A stretch of 64,000 bases of DNA from Sphingomonadaceae bacterium 3R27C6 (GCA_005503215.1 SCNS01000012.1:62001-126000); one strand, 5' to 3'. Positions 42,076-51,319 are shown, counted from the first letter of the stretch. Made by a program: numbers and translations. Notes: generated by a model not told the origin, from the letters alone.

Positions 42076-43329
42076 GTGACGCCGGCGCGGACCATCCCGT
42101 TCATCGTCGCGACGATCTTCATGGACGCGGTCGGTTTCGGCATCATCATGCCGGTGCTGCCGCAGCTCGTGATGGAGGTCGGCGGGATCGACCTGCCGCA
42201 CGCGATCGAGGTCGGGGCATGGATCGGGCTGGTCATGGCGATCGCGACCTTCCTTGCCTCGCCCGTGCTCGGCAATCTCTCGGACCATTTCGGGCGGCGG
42301 CGCGTGCTGCTGCTCGCGCTTGGCGGGCTCGCGGTCGATTATGCGCTGCTGACGATTGTCGAGACTTTGCCCTGGCTGTTCGTCGCGCGCGCATTGTCGG
42401 GCATTTTCGGCGGCAGCTATGCCGCGGCGCAGGCGGCGATCGCCGATATCACCAAGCCCGAGGAGCGCGCGCGAAACTTCGGCTTCGTCGGCGCGGCGTT
42501 CGGCATCGGCTTCGTCGCGGGACCCGCGCTCGGCGGTTTCCTCGGCGAGATCAGCCCCCGCGCGCCGTTCGTGGCGGCGGCGATCCTTGCCGCGGCGAAC
42601 ATGCTCTACGGCTATTTCATCTTTCCCGAAACGCTGCCCCCTGAACGCCGCCGCGCGTTCGACTGGCGCCGCGCCAATCCGCTCGGCGCGTGGAAGACGA
42701 TGCGCGGCCTGCCCGGCATGGATGGCGTCGCGGGGGTGCTCGTGCTGTGGCAGATCGCCAGCCTCGTCTATCCGATGACGTGGAGCTTCTATTGCATCGC
42801 GCAACTCGGCTGGACGCCCGGAATGATCGGCGCCAGTCTCGCCGCGGTCGGGGTGATGATCGCTCTTGGCCAGGTCTTCGTTGTCGGTCCCGCGGTCGCG
42901 CGCTTCGGCGAGCGCGACGCGGCGACGCTCGGCATCCTCGTCGCGGTCGCGGTCTATATCGGCTATGCCTTCACCACCTCGACGATCGGCGCGTTCCTGC
43001 TGCTGATCCCCGTCGCGTTGCAGGCGCCGGTCCAGCCGTCGCTGATGGCGATGATGTCGCGCCGCGCAACTGCCGAAACGCAGGGCGAAGTGCAGGGGAT
43101 TTCGGCGATGGCGATGGGCCTAGGGCAGCTCTTCGCGCCGTTGCTGCTCACCGGAACGATGGCCTATTTCACAGCCGATGGCGCGCCCGTCCATTTCCCG
43201 GGCGCAGCCTTTGTCGTCGCGGCGATCTTTGGCCTGCTCGCGATCCTGATGCTCCGCCGCCTGCCGCGCGCGACGCGGACCAGCGACGATGAGGCGGCCG
43301 ATCAGATGCCGCCGTCGGTCACCGCATAG
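42076..43329 (+). CDS. TetA-type MFS drug efflux transporter
   Basis: A 417-residue twelve-helix transporter of the Tet (H+ antiporter) group: [19 protein letters not shown] in helix 1, loop 2-3 motif [17 protein letters not shown], and motif C-like [14 protein letters not shown]. Sphingomonad chromosomes commonly carry such TCR/Tet-family genes without known resistance, so the substrate is open. Start GTG 42076, 60 bases from the divergent transglutaminase gene. Its last 28 bases overlap the convergent cinA-type gene. Confidence 0.88.
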   Translation: MTPARTIPFIVATIFMDAVGFGIIMPVLPQLVMEVGGIDLPHAIEVGAWIGLVMAIATFLASPVLGNLSDHFGRRRVLLLALGGLAVDYALLTIVETLPWLFVARALSGIFGGSYAAAQAAIADITKPEERARNFGFVGAAFGIGFVAGPALGGFLGEISPRAPFVAAAILAAANMLYGYFIFPETLPPERRRAFDWRRANPLGAWKTMRGLPGMDGVAGVLVLWQIASLVYPMTWSFYCIAQLGWTPGMIGASLAAVGVMIALGQVFVVGPAVARFGERDAATLGILVAVAVYIGYAFTTSTIGAFLLLIPVALQAPVQPSLMAMMSRRATAETQGEVQGISAMAMGLGQLFAPLLLTGTMAYFTADGAPVHFPGAAFVVAAIFGLLAILMLRRLPRATRTSDDEAADQMPPSVTA

Positions 43330-44063
43330 CCGAGCGCCTCGAAGCCGGCGACGAGCGCCCCGACGCACGCCGCGACCTGTTCGCCGTCGGTCGAACGGAT
43401 GACGAAATTGGCGCCGATCTTGCCGTCGCGAAAAAAGGGATAGCTGCCGATCGCGACGCCCGGATGGTCCTTCTCGCCCTGCCGCAGCAGGTCGGCGATC
43501 TCGCTTTCGGGCGCCCATGCGCCGATCGTGTGCGCAACCAGCGGCGCGCCGCCTTCGAGCTCGCCGGTAAGCGCATCGAGCATGCCCGCGGTGATGTGCG
43601 GCACCCCCGCCATGACGAAGAGATTGCCGATGCGGATGCCCGGCGCGCCCGACATGCGGTTGGGGATCAGGTCGGCGCCGTCGGGCACGCGCGCCATGCG
43701 CAGACGCGCCTCGGTCAGCTCGCTGCCGCGCGCGGTGTAATAATTTTCAAGGATCGCACGCGCCGCGGGGTGGATGATGACGCCGACGCCAAGCGCCTTC
43801 GCCACCGCATCGACGGTGATGTCGTCATGCGTCGGCCCGATGCCGCCGGTGGTGAAGACATAGTCATAGCGCGCGCGAATCGCGTTCAGCGCATCGACGA
43901 TCTCTTCCTCCACATCGGGGACGATGCGCACTTCGCGTAAGCGAATCCCCTGTACGTCGAGCCAGGTCGCGATCTGCGACACATTCTTGTCCTGCGTGCG
44001 GCCCGAGAGAATCTCGTCGCCGATCACCAGCACGGCGGCGGTCCAGATGCGTTCGTCGCTCAT
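43302..44063 (-). CDS. CinA-type molybdopterin-binding domain protein
   Basis: A 253-residue protein made of the MoCF-biosynthesis/CinA N-terminal domain: AVLVIGDEILSGRTQDKNVSQIATWL, TTGGIGPTHDDITVDAVAKAL, and PNRMSGAPGIRIGNLFVMAGVP. The C-terminal deamidase domain of full CinA is absent, as is usual for this single-domain group. It may process nicotinamide-nucleotide or related metabolites, as CinA-family members do. It converges on and overlaps the MFS gene. Confidence 0.88.
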   Translation of the reverse strand: MSDERIWTAAVLVIGDEILSGRTQDKNVSQIATWLDVQGIRLREVRIVPDVEEEIVDALNAIRARYDYVFTTGGIGPTHDDITVDAVAKALGVGVIIHPAARAILENYYTARGSELTEARLRMARVPDGADLIPNRMSGAPGIRIGNLFVMAGVPHITAGMLDALTGELEGGAPLVAHTIGAWAPESEIADLLRQGEKDHPGVAIGSYPFFRDGKIGANFVIRSTDGEQVAACVGALVAGFEALGYAVTDGGI

Positions 44064-44165
44064 GTCCTTGCCTTAGCTACGAATGGTGACAAAACAAGCC
44101 CGCTGGCGGTCGGATCATGTTCTTGATATGTTCGTGTCCGAATCGAACCGCATGGGAGAAGCGCG

Positions 44166-44795
44166 ATGGCCGAAGAGCTGATTTTCTATACCAATCCGAT
44201 GTCGCGCGGGCAGATCGTCCGCTGGATGCTCGAAGAGGTCGGCGCGCCCTATGAACCGCGTGTCCTGGGTTATGGCACGACGATGAAGGGCGCCGACTAT
44301 CTCGCGATCAACCCGATGGGCAAGGTTCCGACGGTGGTTCACAACGGCAAGGTCGTCACCGAATGCGCCGCGATCTGCGCCTATCTGGCGGACGCCTTCC
44401 CCGAAGCCGGCCTCGCGCCCGATGCGGCCGACCGCGCTGATTATTATCGCTGGCTGTTCTTTGCCGCAGGCCCCGTCGAGCAGGCGATCACCGCCAAGCA
44501 GTTCGGGCTCGAACCCGATGCCGACCAGCAGCGCATGGCGGGCTTCGGCTCGCTTCCTGCCGCGCTCGACGCGCTCGAAAGCGCGGTTACGGGTAAAGCC
44601 TATGTCGCGGGCGACCGCTTCAGCGCCGCCGACGTCTATGTCGGCAGCCAGATCGACTGGGGGCTCCAGTTCGGCACCATCGCGTCGCGCCCGGCGTTCG
44701 AAGCCTATGTCGCCGCCCTACGCGACCGCCCGGCCTACAAGCGCGCGAAGGAAATCGACAATGCGCTGATCGCCGAGATGCAGGCGGCGCAATGA
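44166..44795 (+). CDS. Glutathione S-transferase family protein
   Basis: A 209-residue cytosolic protein with an N-terminal thioredoxin-like GST domain (LIFYTNPMSRGQIVRWMLEEVGAPYE, cis-Pro in GKVPTVVHNG, TECAAICAYLADAFP) and a helical C-terminal domain. The catalytic residue is probably Ser in PMSRG. GGGAGAAG precedes the ATG. The last four bases overlap the next gene (ATGA), so the two are co-translated. Confidence 0.92.
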   Translation: MAEELIFYTNPMSRGQIVRWMLEEVGAPYEPRVLGYGTTMKGADYLAINPMGKVPTVVHNGKVVTECAAICAYLADAFPEAGLAPDAADRADYYRWLFFAAGPVEQAITAKQFGLEPDADQQRMAGFGSLPAALDALESAVTGKAYVAGDRFSAADVYVGSQIDWGLQFGTIASRPAFEAYVAALRDRPAYKRAKEIDNALIAEMQAAQ

Positions 44796-45358
44796 CGTCA
44801 CCATTTCCGGACCTCACGACCGAAACACTCCTGCTGCGGCCGCTGGTTCTGGAAGATCATTCGGCCATTCAGGCCATTTTCCCGCAATGGCAGATCGTGC
44901 GCCATTTGAATCCGTTCGTTCCATGGCCCTATCCCGACGACGGCGCGCTGACCTTTGTCCGCGACGTCGCGCTTCCGGCGATGCGCGAGGGCAAGGCCTG
45001 GCACTGGTCGATCCGAACGCGGCAGGAGCCCGACACCCTGATCGGCGTCATCAGCCTGATGCTCAATCCCGACGACAACCGCGGCTTCTGGCTCGATCCC
45101 GTCCATTGGGGCAAAGGCTTGATGCGCGAAGCGAGCGATGCCGTGACTGATTTTTGGTTCGACGTGCTGGATCAGCCGGTCCTGCGCGTGCCCAAGGCGA
45201 TCAACAATCGCGCATCGCGCGCCATCTCGACCGGCAGCGGCATGCGAGCCGTCTGGTGCGGCGAAAAGCGCTATGTCGAAGGCTCCTTGCCCTCGGAACT
45301 ATGGGAAATCACCGCCGATGAATGGCGGGCGAGGCGCATCCTCCGCCCTGACCAATAA
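44792..45358 (+). CDS. GNAT-family N-acetyltransferase (RimJ/RimL-like)
   Basis: A 188-residue acetyltransferase of the Acetyltransf_3 type: TETLLLRPLVLEDHSAIQAIFPQW at the start, LIGVISLMLNPDDNRGFWLDPVHWGKGLMREASDAV as the acetyl-CoA region, and VPKAINNRASRAISTGSGM. The acceptor is unknown. It is translated with the upstream GST by a 4-base overlap and is followed at once by a terminator. Confidence 0.9.
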   Translation: MTSPFPDLTTETLLLRPLVLEDHSAIQAIFPQWQIVRHLNPFVPWPYPDDGALTFVRDVALPAMREGKAWHWSIRTRQEPDTLIGVISLMLNPDDNRGFWLDPVHWGKGLMREASDAVTDFWFDVLDQPVLRVPKAINNRASRAISTGSGMRAVWCGEKRYVEGSLPSELWEITADEWRARRILRPDQ

Positions 45359-45360
45359 AA

Positions 45361-45388
45361 GAGCCCGGCGGATCGCTCCGCCGGGCTC
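45361..45388. terminator. Bidirectional terminator after the GNAT gene
   Basis: Twelve-base arms GAGCCCGGCGGA (45361-45372) and TCCGCCGGGCTC (45377-45388), four-base loop, A run before and CTTGTTT after. It serves the convergent GNAT and Bax-inhibitor genes. Confidence 0.9.
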
Positions 45389-45414
45389 CTTGTTTCGTTC
45401 GTCGTCCGTCCCGC

Positions 45415-46143
45415 TTATTCGCGGTTGCCCAAGAGGTTGAGCAGGAAGGTGAACATGTTGACGAAGTCGAGGTAGAGCGTCAGCGCGCCCATGATCACCG
45501 ACTTGCCGACAAAGTCGGTCCCGCGGACATAGAAATACATGCTCTTGATCTTCTGCGTGTCATAGGCGGTGAGGCCCGCGAACAGCAGCACACCGATCAC
45601 GCTGATCGCGAGGCTGAGCGCGCTCGACTGCACGAACATGTTGATCAGCATCGCGACGAGGATGCCGACGACACCCATGATCAGGAAGGTGCCGAAGCCC
45701 GACAAATCCTTCTTGGTCGTATAGCCATAGAGGCTAAGGCCAAGGAAAGCCGCCGCGGTCGCGAAGAAGGTGGTCGCGATCGACGATGCCGTAAAGGCGA
45801 GGAAGATCGTCGACATCGACAGGCCCATCACCGCGGCATAGACCCAGAACAATGTCTGCGCCGCCGTGGTCGACAGCTTGTTGATCCCGAAGCTCAGCAC
45901 CAGCACGAAGGCCAGCGGCGCGAGCATCACCACCCACATCAGCGGGCTGCCGATCAGCGACTGGGTAAAGCCGCTATTGAACGCCAGCATCGCGACGATG
46001 CCGGTCAGCAGCACGCCCGAGCCCATATAATTGTAAACCGACAGCATGTACGACCGCAGGCCGGCATCGACGGCCTGGTCCATTGCGTTCGCGCCGGCAC
46101 CAAAACCGGAAGCCGCCATATTGGGGTCGTTCCAATTCGCCAT
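45415..46143 (-). CDS. Bax inhibitor-1/YccA family membrane protein
   Basis: A 242-residue protein with seven predicted membrane helices and the family pattern: DQAVDAGLRSYMLSVYNYMGSGVLLTG, FVLVLSFGINKLS, GLSLYGYTTKKDLSGFG, FAGLTAYDTQKIKSMYF and LTLYLDFVNMFTFLLNLLG. Bacterial members are thought to be pH-gated Ca2+ leak channels or FtsH-interacting proteins. ATG 46143 is preferred to 46149 because the GGAG ribosome site is then at a proper distance. Confidence 0.93.
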   Translation of the reverse strand: MANWNDPNMAASGFGAGANAMDQAVDAGLRSYMLSVYNYMGSGVLLTGIVAMLAFNSGFTQSLIGSPLMWVVMLAPLAFVLVLSFGINKLSTTAAQTLFWVYAAVMGLSMSTIFLAFTASSIATTFFATAAAFLGLSLYGYTTKKDLSGFGTFLIMGVVGILVAMLINMFVQSSALSLAISVIGVLLFAGLTAYDTQKIKSMYFYVRGTDFVGKSVIMGALTLYLDFVNMFTFLLNLLGNRE

Positions 46144-46301
46144 TGTCATTACTCCATCATCGGCCAGCCCATACCGGCCGTAGACAGCAATATCGGGCGT
46201 TTCCCCTCCTGTTTCAAGCGAAACCGGACAAGAGCAATATTATTGCCTGCCCGGCGGTTAGGGGGTCGCGATCCGAAACTCCGCCCATTATGTTGCGCGC
46301 C

Positions 46302-46922
46302 ATGTCCACCCACCGCCTGTTCGTCGCGCTGCGCCCGCCGCGTCCGGTCCGCGACATATTGCTCGCGGCGATGCACGGCATCGCGGGGGCGCGCTGGCAG
46401 AATGACGAGCAGCTCCATCTGACGCTGCGTTTCATCGGCGAGGTCGACCGCCACAAGGCCGAGGACATCGCCGCGGCGCTCGGCGCGCTCCATGCGCCGC
46501 GCGTTGCGGCGCGGATTGCGGGCGTCGGCCTGTTCGAACGGCAAGGGCGGCCGAACATGATCTGGGCCGGGGTCGAGCCGCACGATCCGCTCGCGGCGCT
46601 GCACCGCAAGGTCGACCAGCGCCTCGCGCGCGTCGGCATCCTGCCCGAGACGCGCGCCTTTGTTCCGCATATCACGCTCGCGCGCCTGAACCGCAACTCG
46701 GGACCGGTCGCGCCCTTCCTGGCGCTGAACGGCGACCTTGCGAGCCCGGCGTTCGAATTCGGCCATGTCACGCTGTATGAAAGCGAGCTCGGCCATGGCG
46801 GCTCCCGCTATCACCCCGTGGCGCGTTATCCGCTGGAGGGCGAAAATTCGGCGACGAGCGCCGCCGCGACCGCATCGACATCGTCCCAGGTCGCGGCAAA
46901 GCCGTCGTCTTCGCCAAAATAG
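46302..46922 (+). CDS. thpR: RNA 2',3'-cyclic phosphodiesterase ThpR
   Basis: A 2H phosphoesterase with two catalytic HxTx motifs, HLTLRF (about residue 44) and HITLAR (about residue 126), in the LigT fold; it begins THRLFVALRPPRPVRDILL. It opens 2',3'-cyclic phosphate RNA ends. ATG 46302 gives the normal N-terminus; ATG 46290 would add four residues. The C-terminal about 32 residues (Ala/Ser/Thr-rich) run 97 bases into the convergent phosphatase gene, beyond the usual family end. Confidence 0.88.
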   Translation: MSTHRLFVALRPPRPVRDILLAAMHGIAGARWQNDEQLHLTLRFIGEVDRHKAEDIAAALGALHAPRVAARIAGVGLFERQGRPNMIWAGVEPHDPLAALHRKVDQRLARVGILPETRAFVPHITLARLNRNSGPVAPFLALNGDLASPAFEFGHVTLYESELGHGGSRYHPVARYPLEGENSATSAAATASTSSQVAAKPSSSPK

Positions 46923-47335
46923 GGGTCGGTGACGCCTTGCCCGCCGCGGCCGGGGAGCAGGTCGAGCATCAGCCGGAGCTCGGCGGTCGCGTCGGGCGGC
47001 CGGATCGCGCGGGCGTCGCGCAAATTGCTCGCATCGGCGGCGAGGATCAGGTCGAAATCATAGAAGTCGGCGCGGCGGAGCTGGCGGCCGCGCAGCGCCG
47101 AAATGTCGACGCCGCGGCGGCGCGCTTCGGCCTGCGCGCGGGCATCGGGGGCACGGCCGATATGCCAGTCGCCGGTCCCCGCCGAATCGAGCGTCGCGTC
47201 GATGCCGGCATGGGCAAAGGCCGCACGCGCGGCGCCCTCGGCCAATGGTGAGCGGCAGATATTGCCGAGGCAGAGGAAGAGGATCGCGGGCCCGGCAATT
47301 TCTCTATCGTTGCGCATATCGACGATGTTCTCCAT
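46826..47335 (-). CDS. Low-molecular-weight protein-tyrosine phosphatase
   Basis: About 169 residues with the P-loop FLCLGNICRSPLAEGAAR (CX5R; near residues 20-30) and the general-acid DPYFGE segment (near residue 138). In between is SAGTGDWHIGRAPDARA, as expected. The cell target is unknown; relatives act in exopolysaccharide control or arsenate reduction. M1 at 47335 is annotated; M7 at 47317 is possible. Its last 97 bases overlap the 3' end of thpR. Confidence 0.92.
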   Translation of the reverse strand: MENIVDMRNDREIAGPAILFLCLGNICRSPLAEGAARAAFAHAGIDATLDSAGTGDWHIGRAPDARAQAEARRRGVDISALRGRQLRRADFYDFDLILAADASNLRDARAIRPPDATAELRLMLDLLPGRGGQGVTDPYFGEDDGFAATWDDVDAVAAALVAEFSPSSG

Positions 47336-47424
47336 AAAGTTGAACCGACTTTCAACTTGCGCCTTCGTCCGGCTCTGCTAGCCATGAGCCACAACAGATA
47401 ATGGGTCAGGGAGAGGGTTGCCAG

Positions 47425-49023
47425 ATGGCCGAGACCGCGAGCGAGAATGTCACGTCCGGTGCGCCGGTTTCGGCCGAGCCAAAAGCCACCGGATATAGCT
47501 GGTACGTCCTGTCGGTGCTCGTCGTCGTCTATATCCTCAATTTCATCGACCGGCAGATCCTGAGCATCCTCGCCGTCGACATCAAGGCCGACCTTGGCTT
47601 GACCGACAGCGACCTGGGCTTCCTCGGCGGCGCGGCTTTCGCGGTTTTCTATGCGCTGTTCGGCATTCCGCTCGGGCGGCTGGCCGATAATTGGAATCGC
47701 AAGAAGCTGCTGGCGATCGGGCTGACCCTGTGGTCGACGATGACCGCGCTGTCGGGTTTCGCTCAAACCCAGCTGACCCTGACGCTAGCGCGTATGGGCG
47801 TCGGCGTGGGCGAGGCGACCGCCAGCCCTACCGCCTATTCGCTGATTTCGGATTATTTTCCCAAGCGTCAGCGCGCGACCGCGCTCGCCGTCTATTCGTC
47901 GGGGCTTTATATCGGCGGCGGGGTGTCGCTGCTGATCGGCGCGAAGATCGGGCAGGTGTGGAACCAGACATGGCCAAACGGCGGCCCGCTCGGCCTCGTC
48001 GGCTGGCAGGGCGCATTTCTGGCGGTGGGCATCCCGGGAGTGTTGATTGCGCTGTGGGTATCGACGCTGCGCGAACCCGCGCGCGGTGCGATGGACGGGG
48101 TAGCCAGCCCCGTTTCGCCAACCCCATTCCGAAGCTTTGTCGGCGACCTGGAGAGCATTGTTCCGCCCTTCACTCTGCTCGGTGCATGGGAGCGCGGACC
48201 GGTGGCGCTCGCGATCAATCTGGCCGTCGCGGCGCTGGCCGCCGCCGCGGCGTGGCTGATGATCAAATTGACCGGCAATCTGCCGCAATGGTCGTCGATC
48301 GCTTTCGGCTATTATGCTGTCTTCTCGTGGGCCTGCACGCTCAAAGCGCGCGATCCCGCGACCTTCCGGCTGATCTGGGGCACGCCGGCGTTTATCTGCA
48401 CGACATTGGGTTATAGCTTGGTATCGCTGGTCGCATGGGCGCTGGGATTCTGGGCCGCACCCTATGCCGAGACCGTGCTGCGCCTGCCCAAACAGGAATT
48501 GGCGTTCGTGCTGGGCGCCAACGCCGCGGTGGCCGGTTTTCTGGGGGTCATTATCGGCGGCCGCATTGCCGACGCCTTGCGCGCACGCAATCCGGCGGGC
48601 CGGATTTGGGTCATTATGTTCGGGGTCATCGCCCCGATCGCCCCTATCTGGATCGGCTATACCACCGAGAATGGAGCGCTTTTCTATGCGATGAATTTCC
48701 TCGCCGGGATGTTCGGTGCAACGGCGCTCGGCGCGGCAGCGGCGACCACGCAGGACCTGGTCCTGCCGCGTATGCGGGGAACGGCGACGGCAGCGTTCTT
48801 CTTGGGCACAACATTGGTTGGCCTCGCCTTCGGCCCTTATATGACGGGGCAGATTTCGGATCTGGCGGGGACGATCGTCGATGGCAAACCGGTCGGCGAC
48901 CTGCGCACCGGCATCCTGTCGCTGATCGGCGTCGCGCCGATCGCGCTCGGCCTGCTGCTCTATGCCTATCGCGCGGTGCCGGCGGCCGAAGCGACGATCG
49001 CCGAACGCGCGGCGGGCGCCTGA
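47425..49023 (+). CDS. MFS transporter, spinster-like
   Basis: About 532 residues, twelve or more helices. Features: YVLSVLVVVYILNFIDRQILSIL in helix 1, loop 2-3 GIPLGRLADNWNRKKLLAIG, GVGEATASPTAYSLISDYFPKRQRATALAVYSSGLYIGGG, all typical of the spinster-like MFS group abundant in sphingomonads. A roughly 130-residue middle insert includes extra hydrophobic segments. The substrate is unknown. ATG 47425 is chosen because a GGGAGAGG site sits upstream; ATG 47401 is possible. Confidence 0.88.
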   Translation: MAETASENVTSGAPVSAEPKATGYSWYVLSVLVVVYILNFIDRQILSILAVDIKADLGLTDSDLGFLGGAAFAVFYALFGIPLGRLADNWNRKKLLAIGLTLWSTMTALSGFAQTQLTLTLARMGVGVGEATASPTAYSLISDYFPKRQRATALAVYSSGLYIGGGVSLLIGAKIGQVWNQTWPNGGPLGLVGWQGAFLAVGIPGVLIALWVSTLREPARGAMDGVASPVSPTPFRSFVGDLESIVPPFTLLGAWERGPVALAINLAVAALAAAAAWLMIKLTGNLPQWSSIAFGYYAVFSWACTLKARDPATFRLIWGTPAFICTTLGYSLVSLVAWALGFWAAPYAETVLRLPKQELAFVLGANAAVAGFLGVIIGGRIADALRARNPAGRIWVIMFGVIAPIAPIWIGYTTENGALFYAMNFLAGMFGATALGAAAATTQDLVLPRMRGTATAAFFLGTTLVGLAFGPYMTGQISDLAGTIVDGKPVGDLRTGILSLIGVAPIALGLLLYAYRAVPAAEATIAERAAGA

Positions 49024-49071
49024 CTTTTCAGTCGAGGCGCCCGCAAAAGTTAGTCAGCCAAGGTTTGAAAT

Positions 49072-49107
49072 CCGCCTCCGTCAGTCCCTAGGGGACCGAC
49101 GGGGCGG
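49072..49107. terminator. Hairpin between convergent MFS and sodC genes
   Basis: CCGCCTCCGTC (49072-49082) pairs imperfectly with GACGGGGCGG (49098-49107), with GTCCC/GGGAC stacked inside. There is no T run, so it may be a Rho-independent terminator of weak type or an RNA 3'-end stabiliser. Confidence 0.4.
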
Positions 49108-49114
49108 AAGCCGC

Positions 49115-49687
49115 TTACTTCGCCGCTTCTTTGACGATCACGCCGCACGCGACGCGCCCGCCGCTGTTGCCGCTGGGATCAGTCTTGTAGTCGTCGGGTC
49201 CGGCGTGGATCACGAACGCGGCGCCGTCGGCGTCGAGCAGCGCGCCATCGCCCTCGAAACGCGAGCCGACGAGGCGCAGCGTCGCGCGGCCGATCTGGTC
49301 GGGCTCGATCACGAGGTTGGGCAGGTCGCCATGATGCGCGCCCATCGGATTGTCGCGGCCGTGCTGGGCACCGGTCGGGTTCCAGTGCGGACCCGCGCTC
49401 GCGAAATCGGGCGCATTGCACTGGCCGACGGCATGGACGTGCATCCCATAGGTGCCCGGCGCAAAGCCGCGCGCGACGAGTTCGATGCGGAGGCCGGTCG
49501 TGTCGCGATAGATGTCCGCACGGCCGCGGTCGGCGCCCTTGTTGTCATAGAGCTGGGCATAGGCATCGGCCGGGGGCAGCGTCGTCGTCGCTTTCTTGCC
49601 CATCCCGGCGCAGCCGGCGAGCGCCAGCGCCCCGATGACGACGGCCCCCTGGACCATGATCTGTTTACGGTGCGAACCCATCGTCAT
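49115..49687 (-). CDS. sodC: Cu/Zn superoxide dismutase, lipoprotein
   Basis: A 190-residue exported enzyme removing superoxide in the periplasm. The signal ends in a lipobox (LALAGCAGM, Cys about residue 26), so it is membrane-anchored. Copper and zinc ligands appear in order: MHVHAVGQC, GPHWNPTGAQHG, HHGDLPNL and FVIHAGPDDYKTDPSGNSGGRVACGV; the disulfide cysteines (GQC and VAC) are present. ATG 49687 has AGGGAG upstream. Confidence 0.95.
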   Translation of the reverse strand: MTMGSHRKQIMVQGAVVIGALALAGCAGMGKKATTTLPPADAYAQLYDNKGADRGRADIYRDTTGLRIELVARGFAPGTYGMHVHAVGQCNAPDFASAGPHWNPTGAQHGRDNPMGAHHGDLPNLVIEPDQIGRATLRLVGSRFEGDGALLDADGAAFVIHAGPDDYKTDPSGNSGGRVACGVIVKEAAK

Positions 49688-49870
49688 CTTGCTGCTCCCT
49701 TTGATCCGGATCGGAATCAGAACGTCGTCACGGCGCGTTTCGATCCCGCTGCGCCGGTGATGCCCGCAATTGCCTCGAGTTCCAAGGGCATAAGTCGGCT
49801 TTGGGGTGGAAAGCGGTCAGTCCATTTTTTGGTACTGGCGCCGAAATAGCGAAATGATATCAGACCGTTC

Positions 49871-50698
49871 ATGACTTCACTCAGTACCCTGATCGCCCTA
49901 GCGTTGACATTCCAAGCTATTGAATCAGCGAAAGAGTCGCCGCCGAAAGCACAAACGCTTACTCAAGCGCGATGGGAGATCGACTACGGCAACGCTAAAT
50001 GCCAACTTATCCGTCATTTTGTGGAGGCAGGCCAGCCTTACCGCCTGACAATAGATCGAGACTGGACCTTCGGAGGCTACCAATGGGCCCTTTATGGCTC
50101 AGCGCTTCCTCTTCATTCGTCGATGAAGTCTGTCGAAATTGCACTTAGCCGGAACGATGATCGTCGGCTTAAACTTAAATCCTACGCTGTCACGGAAGGG
50201 GAAAAGAGACTCGCGTGGGCTGATTCAGATGGGCTTCTGTTCAACGGCATGCGCGAAGGTGATCGCTTCCGGATCACGACAACAAAAAACCTCGATCTCT
50301 CGCTGGACCTTACGAACCTTACTGGGGCGGTCAAAGCTCTCGAGAAATGCGAGAATGACATGTGGGAGAATTGGGGTTTTGACCCACAACAAATCCGTTC
50401 AATGTCGAAGCGCACGGAACCCTCAACCTATGCTGGTCGATGGGTAACCAACAACGACTATCCGCGTGCGGATTTTGTCAACAGGAACGAGGGGATGACC
50501 ACCTTCTTGTTGAATGTCGATGCAAAGGGAGCGGTTACCCATTGTCGAATTGTCGATAGTTCAGGATTTCTCAGTCTCGACAAGCAAACATGCGCGCTCT
50601 TGCTGACGCGCGCCGCATTTGACCCGGCTCGTGATGCGGACGGCAATCCGGTGGCAAGCTTCTACATCAACCGCGTGCGTTGGCAGGTGCCGCGCTAA
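49871..50698 (+). CDS. Secreted protein with TonB C-terminal domain, atypical base composition
   Basis: A 275-residue protein with an N-terminal hydrophobic segment (LSTLIALALTFQAIESA). An unrecognised domain of about 150 residues follows, then a TonB C-terminal domain (about 190-275). That domain is clearly related to the TonB at 52855: both read GRW.TN.DYP, then SSG...LD..TC, then GNPV.S.Y.NR.RWQ.PR. It lacks the transmembrane anchor and Pro-rich span of a working TonB. Its codons are visibly less GC-rich than neighbours, hinting at acquisition. It may bind TonB-dependent receptors or be a fragment with a new role. Confidence 0.7.
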   Translation: MTSLSTLIALALTFQAIESAKESPPKAQTLTQARWEIDYGNAKCQLIRHFVEAGQPYRLTIDRDWTFGGYQWALYGSALPLHSSMKSVEIALSRNDDRRLKLKSYAVTEGEKRLAWADSDGLLFNGMREGDRFRITTTKNLDLSLDLTNLTGAVKALEKCENDMWENWGFDPQQIRSMSKRTEPSTYAGRWVTNNDYPRADFVNRNEGMTTFLLNVDAKGAVTHCRIVDSSGFLSLDKQTCALLLTRAAFDPARDADGNPVASFYINRVRWQVPR

Positions 50699-50801
50699 CG
50701 CAAAGTTCGCGCGTGGAGTTGCAGCCCATCAGCTCGCATCTTTGCATCTTCCGCTTTCGGTCGGAACCGGCCATTCGCCCCCGATCGGCCGGGCGCAAAA
50801 A

Positions 50802-50827
50802 GGGGCCGCGAATTGCTTCGCGGCCCC
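50802..50827. terminator. Bidirectional terminator after the exb operon
   Basis: GGGGCCGCGAA (50802-50812) and TTCGCGGCCCC (50817-50827) form an 11-bp stem with a four-base loop. The A run on the left gives a T run for the minus-strand tonB-exb transcript, and ATATTTTTT follows on the right for the plus strand. Confidence 0.92.
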
Positions 50828-50858
50828 ATATTTTTTGCCTGACGGCCCTGATCGAAGA

Positions 50859-51284
50859 TCAGAAGACGCGGGCGTATTGCTCGTTGCCGACGAAGCCCAG
50901 CTTGCCGACGCCGCTGCGCTTGATCACCGCCATGACATTGTCGACGACGATATAGCGTGCATAGGGGTCGGGCTGAACCTGCAACTCGGGTTCGACCGGC
51001 AGTGCCTTGGTCTGTTCCAGATAGTTCGCCAGCTGAGCGAGGTCGACCGGCGAACCGTTCCAGGTGATCGTTCCCGCGGGATCGATCATCACCTTGTTCT
51101 TTTCGGGGTCGACATTGCTCTGGCTGTCGGTCGGGACCGGCAGGTCGATCTTCACCGCGTGGGTCTGGACCGGGATGGTGATGATGAACATGATGAGGAG
51201 CACGAGCATGACGTCGATCAACGGCGTCGTGTTCATGTCCATCATCGGTTCATTTTCGTCCCGATCTCCAACTGCCATGGACAT
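50859..51284 (-). CDS. exbD: ExbD/TolR-family proton-channel protein (second copy)
   Basis: A 141-residue inner-membrane protein with one helix: INTTPLIDVMLVLLIMFIITIPV-type segment (reads MNTTPLIDVMLVLLIMFIIT), containing the conserved Asp of PLIDVMLVL that carries protons. The rest is periplasmic. Last gene of tonB-exbB-exbD-exbD, 35 bases after the first exbD. Confidence 0.92.
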   Translation of the reverse strand: MSMAVGDRDENEPMMDMNTTPLIDVMLVLLIMFIITIPVQTHAVKIDLPVPTDSQSNVDPEKNKVMIDPAGTITWNGSPVDLAQLANYLEQTKALPVEPELQVQPDPYARYIVVDNVMAVIKRSGVGKLGFVGNEQYARVF

Positions 51285-51319
51285 GCGATTATTCCTTCGT
51301 TCCTAAACGGAGCGCGCCC

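Noticed and set aside
42076..43329. Tet-type MFS gene as an acquired tetracycline-resistance element
   Set aside because: Base composition matches its neighbours and no TetR gene, integrase or repeats flank it; it is more likely a resident efflux gene.
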